Part shown: in pieces, positions 1 to 10,799 of the stretch | Numbering within the stretch: the first letter of the stretch is position 1 | Layout of the letters: each line of letters starts with the position of its first letter | NCBI GenBank assembly: GCA_033032175.1 | Contig: CM065325.1 | Coordinates: forward strand, 11,622,930-11,686,929 | Length of the DNA: 64,000 nucleotides | DNA from: Saturnia japonica | Taxonomy: Eukaryota; Arthropoda; Insecta; Lepidoptera; Saturniidae | Direction: 5' to 3' | Position numbers and translations under genes: made by a program | The notes under the pieces: model-generated | The model's database searches: none | Told to the model about the DNA's origin: nothing | What the model saw: the letters and a program-made list of their open reading frames with translations, nothing else

Positions 1-448
1 CAATAACTTGAAAATCCTTAAACATTTGGTTTAAATAGCTTTTCCCCAACTTTAAAATAAAAATAAAATAATCATTTTTATATCATTCCTTTTATTAATT
101 TAAACAGCTCATTTTAAATTAATTTTGTAATGTTTGACAACATCCACTTATAGTTCAGTAAAACAAATGATATACCTAACCATACCTAAGTAATTAATAA
201 GGAAAATTTTAGTGTACGATTGGAAAAATAGAAACGCCAAAAAAACTTTTTTTTTCCAAATTAAGTAGATCTATGTAGACAAAGTAGCTGGTGGGTTCAC
301 TTGGGCTCCATACTATAATATAAATGTACGTGAAATTGGTAAATTCACCATCTAAGGGAGCTGAGACGTTAAACAGGTATCAAAGAAAAAAAAAACAATC
401 CATGATGCACTTTATAAATTGCAATTTTTTATAAATTATAGAGCTTGT
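1..448. other. AT-rich non-coding stretch with an R12 fragment
   Basis: No coding signal is visible. Bases about 300-395 resemble dispersed family R12 (also at 44095 and 46090): they share the core AATGTACGTGAAATTGG, followed by CCATCTAAGGGAGC. The rest is low-complexity AT-rich sequence. Confidence 0.5.
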
Positions 449-690
449 TTTTACTCGACGGCGAAAAAGGAAGGTTATGTTTATGATTTATTTTGGCACG
501 TTCTGTAGCTTAAACGATTTGAGAATTTTAGCATACGAGGTGACGTTAGTTGTGGAAGTAACAGGTCTATAGGTATAATAAAATATAGTAAGATATCTGC
601 GATTCAAATAGAAGGTAAAATAGAAAAAATAAACTAGTAAAGTGTTTTTGTTGCAGTTGGGTTTTTGTTTCTTGTTTAATAATTTTGCTT
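449..690 (+). repeat. Dispersed repeat R7, copy 1
   Basis: This copy matches 61068-61315 in the same orientation. Shared blocks include CGAAAAAGGAAGGTTATG, a segment TTTGGCACGTTCTGTAG, ACATACGAGGTG-like text, and a closing block TTTTTGTTGCAGTTGGG. It has no open frame. It is probably a short non-autonomous element or a LINE tail; the superfamily is unknown. Confidence 0.75.
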
Positions 691-1444
691 GTTTCTCTTT
701 CTTCTCAAGTATCTTTACAGTCGCGTTTTTTGTTTTGTTTTTAGTAAATTAGTTTATTACTGTTAGATACAAAATTTAACTCGCGGATAAGCAGACGTCT
801 TGCATCAATTTTCGTTATTATTTCATATCAATTATCTGGTTGCATCATGTAACTGTTCAAAAGGATAACAATTATAAAAATCCGGCCTTGTAAGAACTAT
901 AAGAATTCCCACAGGATTTCATCTCAACGCCGGTCTCACGACACCGACTGTACACTAAAATAGCCCAGGGTCAAAAGAGACCAACGAGTTCAAATCATAC
1001 GTAGGGGATGCTGGGATGACGATGCTTATTTCATATGCACACACCTTTACTCATCACAGTTCATTTACATTTATTTATCAACAATCAAAAAACATTTTAA
1101 ACTCTAAACTAACCTCATTAAAGTCGAAAAGTGATTCGATAAAGCGGCGAAATAAAATTGTAAAACCTATTCAGCGCCCTTAATTTGTCGAAGGATAACC
1201 AGTTCGGTTACAATAGTAAGGGATTTTAACATAGCTCCTTGACCGGACCCCGGTCTTATTAATATTTATAAATGAAACTCTTCATGGTACTTTTTTAAAT
1301 GGTTCAACTGTAGTTATTGACGAGATGCTGTGGAGGTGACACGGGAGTGATTTGAAAATATGTTAGTGTACTATAACGAAATGTGATTTGGTGAGTTCAT
1401 TTCATAAATATTTTTAGTTATAAACAAAACTTAGTTACTATTCT
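691..1444. other. Unassigned AT-rich stretch
   Basis: I see no gene, splice-bounded exon or repeat match in this window. Bases about 900-1020 are more GC-balanced (block CATCTCAACGCCGGTCTCAC) but have no coding frame that I recognise. Confidence 0.4.
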
Positions 1445-1652
1445 TTTTTAAATGACTTCAACAAAAGACGGGAGGTTTCTCAATTCGACTATATTTTCTT
1501 ATGAAATTGTATGACTTTTTTTTGGTTGGATAGGGGATACCTCAAAGGTAGTTCCATTTTAATTTCATTGGCATTGGACCTTCAACTTTGAAGATATACG
1601 AGTAAATTCTTCAAAATCATTTAAATTGGTTTTCTTTTTTGTTAAAAACTGT
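1445..1652 (+). repeat. Dispersed repeat R3, copy 1
   Basis: This is one of five copies in the window (also 26124, 37624, 50498 minus, 58662). The family begins with TTTTTAACCGACTTCAAC-like text, continues with GGTTTCTCAATTCGACT, then a core TTTCATTGGCATTGGACCTTCAACTT, and ends with a T-rich GTTTTCTTTTTTGTTAAAAA. It encodes nothing. The same start and end in several copies suggest a defined non-autonomous element. Confidence 0.8.
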
Positions 1653-3534
1653 TCCTGCGTTTAAATCGGATAGGTGTTTTCTGTTGTTACAATACATTTC
1701 AATTGTAATGCGCATATCTTACTATCATCTTCACCTAATGCTAGTAAAAGTTTATAGATACAAATGAAATTTATAAGTTTATCTTGAATGATCTATCACA
1801 TAATCAGTTAAACCAATTTTGCTGTTTATGTTTCTATGGGACTCGTATATTATTATTGCTTACTTCGCTCTAATCTATATTAACAAAGCTCAAGAGACTG
1901 GTTTCTTTTTTTGTTTGAACGCGCTAATTTATGGAACTATCAGGCAAATTTGAAAAATACTTTATAGCCTATTTATTGGGATACGACCCTTAGGAGCCAA
2001 GCAGTAACTAAAAACGTCAAGCTATACGATCAAATAAATTTAAGACAAGTGAAGCCGTGGAGCATAGCTTGTATATTATATAACCAATACCTAACTCTTA
2101 CTTATTCTAATCTTGTATTAGGAGTATGCCATACCATACGTATCGTTTAGTATAATTATTAGTATTGGTTATATTTACAATATCGTAAGTAGAAATTAAA
2201 ATTTTACACTTTTTCTTTCGTCAAATATTCGATGAAGGTCCATCACTAAAACTATCAATAAATCGATAAACGTCGCGCGACCCGGCCGGCTCATCACTAA
2301 TTTACAATTTTATGGCTTGTGGGATCGTGTGGGGGGGTTGGCAGGTCGCTACTCCATTAGTAGAGCTTCGAAACCCCCCGCGGCACGGTTAACCCTTCGT
2401 TACAGTCGGCAAAAACATTATGGGACTTTCCGATTATTACTTTTTTAGCAATAAAACTTTCCTAGATCCGTTGACGTTTATCGTGTTGAAGTTCGAAACC
2501 ACACCTGGGTTGCAATGCCCATGGAGTTTTTAGTATTAAAAAATGTCAGGCTTTCTTATTTTCTTACCACATTTATGGTTTGGTAACTCTATAGTTATCA
2601 TAACGAGCCTTCATTCAAAATGAAAAGTGTAGATTAAAATCTCAGGTTGGCACAAGGTGAACGATTAAAAACGATATTATTTTGTAACATACAGTTCGGC
2701 CGCTGAAAGAATGCGTTAGCCTATAACGCCATTTAGGGTTGTCATTTTTTACCAGAAAGATAAAAGCACAATTAAAGTTCAAACTTAAAAATGATAAAAC
2801 ACTGTCCATTTTTTTAAAACACTATTTATTTTCTTTCTTCATACTTCTTGCTACAATACTTGTATATTTCTGTAAAAAAGTGCAACCCCTAATGGAGTGA
2901 TGTGCCACCATTTTATGTCGCTAGAACAGTCAACTAATGTTACACTTGTGACAGACTTCAGGAACGCGTTCTCTCAGCGGCCGAACTATAAGCAATTTTA
3001 TTTTTATCTAATTTTTTTCTTCTTTCGATATTTAATTTCAGTATGTTATGATACTTCCAGTTTATAAGCTACACATATATCTCAAACAAACATTTTGTCA
3101 TTGTTGAGAAACTGCATTTCTAGTTATATTTTATTAATCTATTAATTTATAACTATTTTCATTTATTTATTTGTTCCTGTATTTTGCCTTGTGAATATGT
3201 GTGAAAACGGTTTTTTTCCTTTCACATGTATTGTAATACGCAGTGACATTTGCGAGATGGGCAACGAGACGGTACTCAGAAACAGTGTTTATTGTAGTGT
3301 CGACTTATTGACCAATGATATTTTATAAGTAGATACGGCATTGGTGCTCTTTATATGCTACCGTAAATGATGGGCAATTGCCCTCAGTTCACTGCACGGC
3401 GTGAGCGAAAAGAAAATTTTATCATTTTTTGAAACTTGAGTTTCCGCCTTACGCTCTGGTTTCCTATCTCTTTTGTTTCAACATGATGATAACAAAATTT
3501 GTAACGCTTTCAAATTGCATTTAGTGAGAGTGTA
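1653..3534. other. Unassigned stretch with a GC-rich island
   Basis: Mostly AT-rich with no supported gene. Bases about 2270-2400 are GC-rich (GTCGCGCGACCCGGCCGGCTC, then a run of seven G and later CCCCCCGCGGCACGG). This could be a regulatory island or an old element; no open frame or splice site decides it. Confidence 0.4.
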
Positions 3535-4917
3535 ATGCTCCTATTTATAAAAACGTCATTGTTATTAATTAAAGTTTTCACTATCACAGAACGAAAATAT
3601 CTTCAAACCGGTCGTTACCTGCTTATAAAGTGCATGTCTTTACTGAGCACACCTGTTGCTATCGTGCCCAGTACAGTCAATAGTAGGTACCTAATCACAT
3701 CGACATCATTCTCCGGCTCATATCAAATAGTTCTTATTTAAAATATGACGTGTAAGTAGGGGAAGCTAAACTTAAGTATATTATATAATTACTAATAATT
3801 CCTCATTAGTACCTAAGTTTTTTTATAAAATATGTAATAAATAAATTGATTTGCGCACTGTACAATTTCACGCCTCCCGACAAGAAACGCGTGCAAAGGA
3901 GAAAGGAGAAAACTGAGACGGGGCAGAGAGAGAGATCTTTAAGATACGTAGTCATGGCAACGCGTTCGAGCTACGCACACATGCTAACCTATCTCTTAGT
4001 TTAATGATAGTTGCCACCCACACTGGCACTAGTAGTTTCAGAGCCCGTGCCGATAAAATTAACATGGTCTAAGGGAACTTGCGTAACATGTTTAAATATG
4101 ATTTAAGTAAGACTAAAATAAAATACTTAACAAAATTAGCGTATTGCACAAAGACTAATTAGTTAGTTTAAGTGACTTCTAATGATTTAAAAATACAAAT
4201 TATGTATAAAAAAATTATGGGAATGAAGGAACAGGGACATCATAAAGGCCAGCGTGGTATTAACACTCTTACCAGAGTTCTCATTAATATCTAGGTAATA
4301 GAAGATAGATGCACTATTTTCGTGTTATTTATTTGAGTTTGACAGACAACATATAATGATACACAACTATGCACGATTTATTTTATGCTATAAGTTACCG
4401 CGCTTTTCGGTTTATGAAACTAATCAAGACGTGAAATTGAACGCTGAGACAGCTTTACCGACCTCCTAAATATGTTTAACTAAATTTGTAATTAATTTTG
4501 TTTATCGGTAAGTTAAATGAAATGTTGCGCAAGCCACCCTAAGTATTAAGTTTTTATATTTACAAACAGATTATTCACCCGTATAGGCCTAAAAGGAAAT
4601 AAGTATTACAAATACTATTGAGCTATTGCCTTCTTTTTTGAAATTAATATTATAATCTTTTATTAACTGTTCGATTTCAATTTTACTGAAAGGAAAATCA
4701 TTTCCTTCTTCGTCTCTTTTCTTTTCTTTAAAATACGACATGTGCCCGAAACAAAGAAGAATAAATAAATTAAATTTCATATAAACATTATTTTTGGGAA
4801 ATCTCAGAAAAGTAATTAAATCTATTCATAAAAGTTTACTTAAATAAATATAGTTATTCTGTAAGTTTTTATTAAAATCTTAACTTCCGATACTGTATCA
4901 CAGAACCTTTATCATTT
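3535..4917. other. Unassigned AT-rich stretch
   Basis: Two short open frames of 60-70 codons lie here but have AT-driven composition and no recognisable domain. Bases about 3880-3970 are more GC-balanced with a purine-rich run (GGGGCAGAGAGAGAGATC). I find no supported feature. Confidence 0.4.
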
Positions 4918-5160
4918 TAAGCGATAATGGCTCAGTGGAGTGGGTTTAAATCCTATAGTGAGCCTGACCTATCGTTGAACATCGGGATGAAACATAGCGT
5001 GGTGGTAGCCTGGTTAACCACCAGAGCCAGTCCTGAAGTTGAGAATCGGTCGTCAAGGTCCTATTAGTAAGTTTCTGGCAGTTGCTCTTGAGAAGCAATC
5101 CTCCACTAAACTTAACGTGCTATGATCTCAGACCACATCGGCATTTAACAAGTTTACAAT
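4918..5160 (+). repeat. SINE-like repeat R5, plus-strand copy
   Basis: The left end has tRNA-promoter-like pieces, TGGCTCAGTGG (A-box-like) and GGTTTAAATCC (B-box-like), set unusually close together. GAGCCTGACC and a body ending in GGTGGTAG follow. The body resembles 17195-17420, and the head is repeated in inverted orientation at 5180-5318. I infer a tRNA-derived SINE, internally deleted. Confidence 0.6.
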
Positions 5161-5179
5161 TTGAGCGTGGTAGCTAACC

Positions 5180-5318
5180 TTCCTTAAATTCCTATTACCG
5201 TGCGATGATTTTATCACAATGTTTTTCCTTCACCGTAAAATCAGGCTCATAATAGGGATTCGAACTTACATCGATTGAAGCGATATCCATACACGCTACC
5301 ACTAAGCCAAATGTATTC
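5180..5318 (-). repeat. tRNA-derived SINE head, minus strand (R5 family)
   Basis: Read on the minus strand this gives TGGCTTAGTGGTAGCG (A-box-like, 5295-5310) and AAGTTCGAATCCC (B-box, 5255-5267) at tRNA-like spacing. ATTATGAGCCTGA and GGTGAAGGAAAAACATTGTG follow, the usual order of a lepidopteran SINE body. The ends do not pair as an acceptor stem, so it is not a functional tRNA gene. Confidence 0.7.
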
Positions 5319-5924
5319 TGTTAGTAATAATTTATCATGTACAAAAAATCCGACATAAGAAAAGCCAAAAGTAATATTACAAAAAAAATAATTAAATGAC
5401 GTAGAATTGAGGTTGACAGCTCCTAGCGCATGAGGTATTAGGAGAATTCGACCCGACTCCCCCGAACTTTCAGTTATTAAGCAAATGCTTTGTAAACATT
5501 CTGGGTGCCCACCTTTAGTTTTGTACTCGCCTATAAATAGGTGGGGCGCAATGTTTAAGCTTCAATTAACCTGAATGTACCGACAGCTCTATCGTTTATT
5601 GAAAATTCTAGATGTTTCTTATACTATTATACCCTTAAAATACTATAACATAATCAATGAACGAATAATCTACACTACAGCGGGTTACTTGGCTAGCCTT
5701 TCTACAATCGTTAAAGCCCAACAAACGAAGTAAAGATGTATGGAATTGACATAATTATTATTTCAATGTTAATTCACGTGATCAGATATGTTAGTTCTAA
5801 TAAAAAAAATGTTTTCTGTTTCCGTTAGCGATTTTAAAAAAGCAACTTGGTAAGGGCCCCAGAAAATTTGAACAGTTTCTTCCTTTTTTGAATTATAAAA
5901 GATTTTTTTTTATTTGCACCGCCA
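5319..5924. other. Unassigned stretch, TATA-like motif
   Basis: AT-rich with no gene. At about 5531-5544 there is a palindromic CCTATAAATAGG flanked by GC-richer sequence, which resembles a TATA box. No initiator, exon or transcript signal follows, so I do not call a promoter. Confidence 0.35.
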
Positions 5925-6428
5925 GTGGTCTGTGCCTTAAACACAACTACAAACAAAAAAAATACAGTTTCTAGGATATACTACACTAGGCCTTTTAAGG
6001 CAATCACATTTTGCACTAGCAGACGTGATTATTTGAAACAATACAAAAACTTTAACAAATTACACATAACACAAAATTATTACAGATTATGTAAATTAAC
6101 TAGGAAAGTATTAAAAAATTACGGGTTGCACTCCGGGAGTGCCGAGAGAAGTGAAAACTTATTTTGGCGCGTTAGACATTTTTTAGATGGGTACTAGGGT
6201 TATTGGGTTATTAGGGTTATGAATTGCATTTTATTTATGAATTGTATTTTATTAATTATTAGAAAATCTAAAATACATTTAATATTCTTTCATGAAAGAC
6301 GCGTTCGCGGTCTACTATATGTACATGCATTTATGCACACACTATAGCTGCGTCTCGTAACGGTGTCGCGAGTCGAGAGATTTTATCTCATCTAAAAATA
6401 TGCGTACCGCGCTAAAAGAAGTTTTCAC
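5925..6428. repeat. Inverted repeat around 6147-6194 and 6378-6428
   Basis: The arm GAAGTGAAAACTTATTTTGG, continuing with a GCGCGTTAGACATTTTTTAGATGGG-like text, recurs as its reverse complement at 6378-6428, with about 180 bases between the arms. Open frames of 90 codons (5925-6197, +) and 107 codons (6342-6665, -) run through the arms, but neither contains a domain I recognise. This could be two copies of an unknown element in opposite orientation. Confidence 0.6.
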
Positions 6429-7632
6429 TTCAAAAATATTAAATATATAAAAATCATTAAAGTCAACACATGAAAAAGACAAAGAAAAAGAATATAAATC
6501 ACTAAATGTCAACAAAATTAAACAAGCAAAAACACTAGTCCCACGTAACTTGCCATTGTTAACCCAACATGCACTTGTAGACACAAACATTTGAAAACAA
6601 CAAAAAGCAAAAACAACGTCGATCGTCGGTGATAAATTCCATTTAGGTACAGTAGTCGTTGTCATGTCAGCCTGCAGAAATGCCTCTTCGTGCTTCGTTT
6701 GAAGGACCTATATAATATATCTACTAAAATCACATAGGTTCACTTTTAATAAAATGTGATTGTAATCAAATCCTATTCTGTAATAGGTATATCTACTACA
6801 AAAATATAATATACAGCGCTTTAGTACATAAAGCGAATTAAATAAATAAAAACATAATTAAATATTAAATATAATTACTTGTCAGGAATCGTCCAATATA
6901 ACATTTTATTTATGGTTCAAAATATAATTTTATCATTTTTAAAAAACCTAAATGTAAAATTAAAAAAAAATTAAACATGCCGTGAAACATGTTATTTATT
7001 TCTAATGTATTTAATTTGTTATCTACCCTTGATCCATGATCCAAAAATTAAGTAATTAATACCGAATTTTAAGTACATTTTACCCAAAAATGACTTTATA
7101 GGAAGGTATTATTTTTCTAAATAAATGTAATTACATCACGCCATATTTTTAAAAGTTATCTCTAAGAGATTGAAATTTGACGCTTAACTTACGTTTAGAT
7201 AGGACTTACGTTTAGAAGATGTTCATCACTTCTTGGTGGAATGTGTTAGGTTAGGTATGAAATAAGCAAAAGTCGTTTAATTTTAGGTTTATGGTTATGT
7301 TATTTATATATACCACTGTACTACTGTATTTTGCACAGTATATTAGTGGAACCTACTAATTCGGCGCGTATGTTAATAGTTATATATGTAGTATTTTTAT
7401 TTAGATAATAGTTTTATTTACAATAGAAATTTATGTAACTTTGTTTAATTTGGATATGCTCCGATGGAGCTGGCATACACCAACTGTAAAAGCCCCATAT
7501 ATAAAGAAAGAGAAAAAATCATACGTTTTAAATTATTGTTTTACATTCGCGAACACGCTGTATAAACGATAAGTACATATACATAACTCACCCCCGTATT
7601 AATAAGTCCACATAGCCATGAGGCTTAATGTG
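6429..7632. other. Unassigned AT-rich stretch
   Basis: Very AT-rich, with several short homopolymer runs. I see no gene, repeat match or hairpin of note. The left end is shared with the minus-strand 107-codon open frame mentioned for the inverted repeat. Confidence 0.4.
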
Positions 7633-7835
7633 TCGAGCTTAAGGCGTCGCGTCGTCCTTAGTCGCCCCCCGTACCTCACACCCCAAGACATATTTCATCG
7701 GCGACGCGACGCCTCGCAACCGCCTCGCCTCGCTTACCAACTTTAAGCAATATTTTACCGAAAATAATACACAACTCACAAGATATGTATCTACGTGAGA
7801 CATAGAGTAATAAAGTCCGCTCACTGTACCTAGAG
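7633..7835. repeat. GC-rich hairpin element
   Basis: AAGGCGTCGCGTCG (about 7640) and CGACGCGACGCCTC (about 7700) are inverted copies with a loop of about 50 bases. To the right lies AGAGTAATAAAGTCCG, repeated at 15619-15636. A 67-codon minus-strand open frame crosses it but looks incidental. This is probably the end of a short non-autonomous element. Confidence 0.5.
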
Positions 7836-8318
7836 AGTGCAAAACTTAGTAAAAGTATCGAAACAATGCGATTCATTTACGCGGGGTGTAAGGAAGGGCA
7901 CGGGGGTAGGGTGTGGTTTGTCCCTTATCTCTAAAGTGATGTGCGTTGTCCGCCGGTACGGAGATTGTATCGATATATTCGTTGGTGTTAAAAATAACTT
8001 CGACAAATGTTTATTTCACTTGTTTATTATAATAATGATAACATAATTATCTTAACCACTAAATACATAACATATATAATAACAAAAAGTTAAAACATTT
8101 TTCAAGAACCTTCAAATAAAATTAATTTATTGTAAGTCTGTATCTTTTCCTAAGATTTTCCGAGTATTTCTTTTCATTGGAAGATTTTTACTTTTAATAA
8201 ACTGTCTCTTAATTATTTCAGCACTTGAGATATTGATTCCGCTTAATATATGGACATCGGTTTTGTTCATTAAATCTTTCTTTTCAAGTCTTGAAGTAAA
8301 TCCTCCATGCGAAATAAT

Positions 8319-8510
8319 TTACGCTTCAAACGCCTTTGATGGCACTGTAGCCGTTTTATTTTTAACAAACGTTGATGCGATATACGTTCCAGGCATTCTA
8401 TACGTGATTTTAGTTTTTTTGCGAGGAGAATCAATAATCATATCTGGTACAAAACTAGCAGTGACTTCAACATCCATTCCATTTTCATTTTCTTGTACAG
8501 TTTCCTCAAT
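8319..8510 (-). CDS. Exon 3 of the THAP gene, as read in frame
   Basis: The acceptor TTTATTTTAG|ATTGAGGAA follows a 90-base intron. In the spliced frame it encodes 63 residues: an acidic stretch (IEETVQENENGMDVE), a linker ending SPRKK, then unrelated sequence and a stop at 8321-8319. From the seven-A run onward a different frame is open to 8270 and encodes a Leu/Arg/Lys-rich coiled coil ending in MEDLLQDLKRK, clearly the original reading. A third frame, open to about 8127, carries the transposase-like block. Confidence 0.65.
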   Translation of the reverse strand: MEETVQENENGMDVEVTASFVPDMIIDSPRKKTKITYRMPGTYIASTFVKNKTATVPSKAFEA

Positions 8511-8600
8511 CTAAAATAAATACAATGAAAATTAGTAAGTATAGTTTTATAGTGACACTAACCATGGACAATTAATGACAATATAAATAAAATTTCTCAC

Positions 8601-8775
8601 ATCAAGTTTTAACGTAGGTGCTGTATTTGGTAATAAATATTGCCTTTTCTTGCTCAAATCAAAACATGATTCCTCAAAATGCTGAGAACATATAGTAGTT
8701 CGAGGCCCTGGAAACCATCCATCTTTAAGAACTACATCTATCCATTTCTCTTTTGTCTTTGGGTATTTAGGAAAG
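8601..8775 (-). CDS. Exon 2 of the THAP gene
   Basis: The acceptor is TGATCTTGCAG|C; 1 base completes the Val codon split from exon 1, then come 58 codons. It holds FPKYPKTKEKW (conserved Pro and Trp), ICSQHF (Cys58, His61, the second zinc pair) and LLPNTAPTLKL, the counterpart of the AVPTIF box that closes THAP domains. There are no stops. The donor GAT|GTGAGAAAT leaves phase 0. All eight hallmark positions of the family can be found. Confidence 0.85.
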
Positions 8776-9170
8776 CTGCAAGATCACAAAAATTCTCACT
8801 GAGTAAATTTCTAAAAACATATAAGTAAATAAACTATATTCATAATAATTCAAATAACTTAAATACCATATATTATCATTACAATATCGAAAACATTATA
8901 TTATGTACTAAATATTGTGATAGGACAAATTAATATGGTTTACTAATGAATATTTAGAAAGAAATTATATTTAGAATCATACTTAAAAGAAACAATATTA
9001 ATTAAATAAGGTAGGACCTAGTTTATATTCATAAAATGCGGTAATAGTCACTCGATACAATCAAGAGTAGGCACAACACTACAGCGTCTTGAGTAAACTG
9101 AACTGCCATGGCGGCGTGTCATCTAATTAATAATTATTTTAACGCAAAATAATATTCCATCAGTACTTAC

Positions 9171-9256
9171 ACATGAAAAGAGATACCACTGGATTTCAGG
9201 TTTTTCTTTCTATAATGGTTTTTACAAGTTTTCACTGCACAATTAGACATTTTCAT
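9171..9256 (-). CDS. Exon 1 of the THAP gene
   Basis: Start ATG at 9256-9254, 28 codons plus 2 bases. The reading begins MKMSNCAVKTCKN and ends SSGISFH, which carries the first zinc-ligand pair (Cys6, Cys11) and the SGISFH strand usual in THAP domains. The donor reads GT|GTAAGTACTG. A second ATG two codons on could also serve as start. The intron to exon 2 is 395 bases. Confidence 0.82.
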
Positions 9257-9551
9257 TCGTAAAAGTATTATTTTGACAGAGATAAGCACTGGACGAAACG
9301 CGTGAACAGACTGAGCGTAGGTACAGGCGTCGGGGAAGACATACATGAAAAATTCATGTATAAGTGGTAAGACAGGCGAGACCGTTGTTCTGGTTCTATA
9401 CTCTAAGACGCCGAGTTCATAATTCTATGACGTGAGAATTGTGGGCAATTTTATCATGTTACTGTGTTACATTGTGATAATTTATTATTTTTAGATTATA
9501 TTTCATCTTACTATGTAGTATATCTTTCGATTATTTAATTCTCAGTATAGT

Positions 9552-9752
9552 ATACCATGTCACTATACTAATTTCCGCGACCGATATTTCGCGGTAACAG
9601 CACCACGAGCTTGGAATTCGCTTCCTAACGACATCCAAATAGCTAACTCTCGGGATTCCTTCAAGCATTCGCTAAAGTTAGTTCTACTTGGAAGAATCTA
9701 CTACATATTGCTTACTGAACATTATGGCCATCTGGCATGTCTAAACACATGA
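9552..9752 (+). pseudogene. Non-LTR reverse transcriptase C-terminal relic (copy 1)
   Basis: The open frame ends at TGA 9750-9752 and contains the motif FAVTAPRAWNSLPNDIQ, then SRDSFKHSLK. This pattern (FxxxAxRxWNSLP..I, then SFKxxLK) closes the ORF2 protein of jockey/CR1-like non-LTR retrotransposons. A related but longer reading lies at 26409-26813. A 2-base shift upstream of 9552 puts the preceding segment (LILS) out of frame. It is only a 3' fragment without catalytic motifs. Confidence 0.75.
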
Positions 9753-10799
9753 CAGTGTGTCAGCCAAGTTTGAAACGGGCGACACCAGCCATTGTGTGTA
9801 TTTACATTAAAGATCTATGATTTACAAGAACCATTTCGAGCTACTTCCACCTTTATAAGTCAAATACCTACTATTAGACCTACACTCTTAAAATTTTGTA
9901 TGTTTAATAAAACTCCCTTGCATACCAAGAATCTCAAATTCCATGAATAAATGTGTTATAGTTGTTGAGTTATTACTTATTAGTGTCAGTAGCATTTTAT
10001 CACTCATTGACTGCTTCACTCACTCATCAAAAACCTAGACCACTTCTAGGTGACTAATAAATTTCAAATTTGGCATCAAAGGATACAAAAGAAAAATATA
10101 AAAAAAAGAACAATTTTCAGCAAAATAATACCTACTGATCTGCGTTTTCATCCGCCCCATGATCAATGACTAATGACGATGGACTTTGTGCAGCTTTTCG
10201 AAAAGCGATGATAGGTATACCAAAAAATACGTAAATGTAATAAAAAACGACGCGACGCGACGGTAGTAATTTGCGGTAATTTCTTAATTTTATTTGTTTA
10301 AAGAACACCACCAGATAGCACGGTTTAATAAAATAAAAAACAATGCCGCCTGATGTGGATATATATTTTTTAATTACTCTTCTAGTTCAAGAAATACTTG
10401 GAAACACTTTTTATATGTACTGGATAGTCTATCCAGTTTATGAATAAAAATAAAAAAGCCTATTCCGCTTTAAACTAACACCACGTCAATCAAGCCACGC
10501 CAATAGCATCTTCAAGAAAAAAGCTTAGGGTTCGTAACTACACTGTTTAATTCTGCGTCATACTTTATTCGTTCAACTTCATTAAATTTTCGGGAAGTTT
10601 GTGGCATTATTTTAAGGCACATAATGAATTATGTATATAACGGTTAGGTGTACAGAACCTGTAGTTTTGTCACGTTTACATATTAAACTTTGTTTAAGCG
10701 GTCGTTTAGATAATGAAGTAACTTTACTAACAATAGTTGTATAAACGCATTTATTTTATTCGAACCCGACATTAATAATCTTCCTTTACTTGATTACTA

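Larger units (their letters stand above)
8127..9256 (-). pseudogene. THAP9/P-element-like transposase gene, truncated relic
   Basis: Three exons are visible on the minus strand. Exons 1 and 2 encode a complete THAP zinc finger (C6-x4-C11, C58-x2-H61 in the spliced protein). Exon 3 begins with an acidic linker, then a leucine-rich basic coiled coil, then a segment resembling the region before the catalytic core of P-element/THAP9 transposases (ILSGINISSAEIIKR, then KYSENLRK). That order, THAP then coiled coil then this block, is typical of the P superfamily. The coiled coil is out of frame after a run of seven A (plus-strand 8414-8420), and another frame change lies near 8274. The RNase H-like catalytic part is missing. 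Splice sites are intact, so a protein of about 150 residues, THAP finger plus a short tail, is still possible. The gene starts 16 bases from the tandem duplication. Confidence 0.8.

Noticed and set aside
5240..5318. Functional tRNA gene
   Set aside because: A- and B-box-like sequences are present, but the ends do not form an acceptor stem and a SINE body follows.
6190..6235. Telomere-like TTAGGG text (GGGTTATTGGGTTATTAGGGTTA)
   Set aside because: The period is 9 bases with ATT in between; it does not match the insect TTAGG repeat and is only three units long.
8233..8514. Plus-strand open frame of 93 codons
   Set aside because: It lies antisense to exon 3 of the THAP gene and is its shadow.
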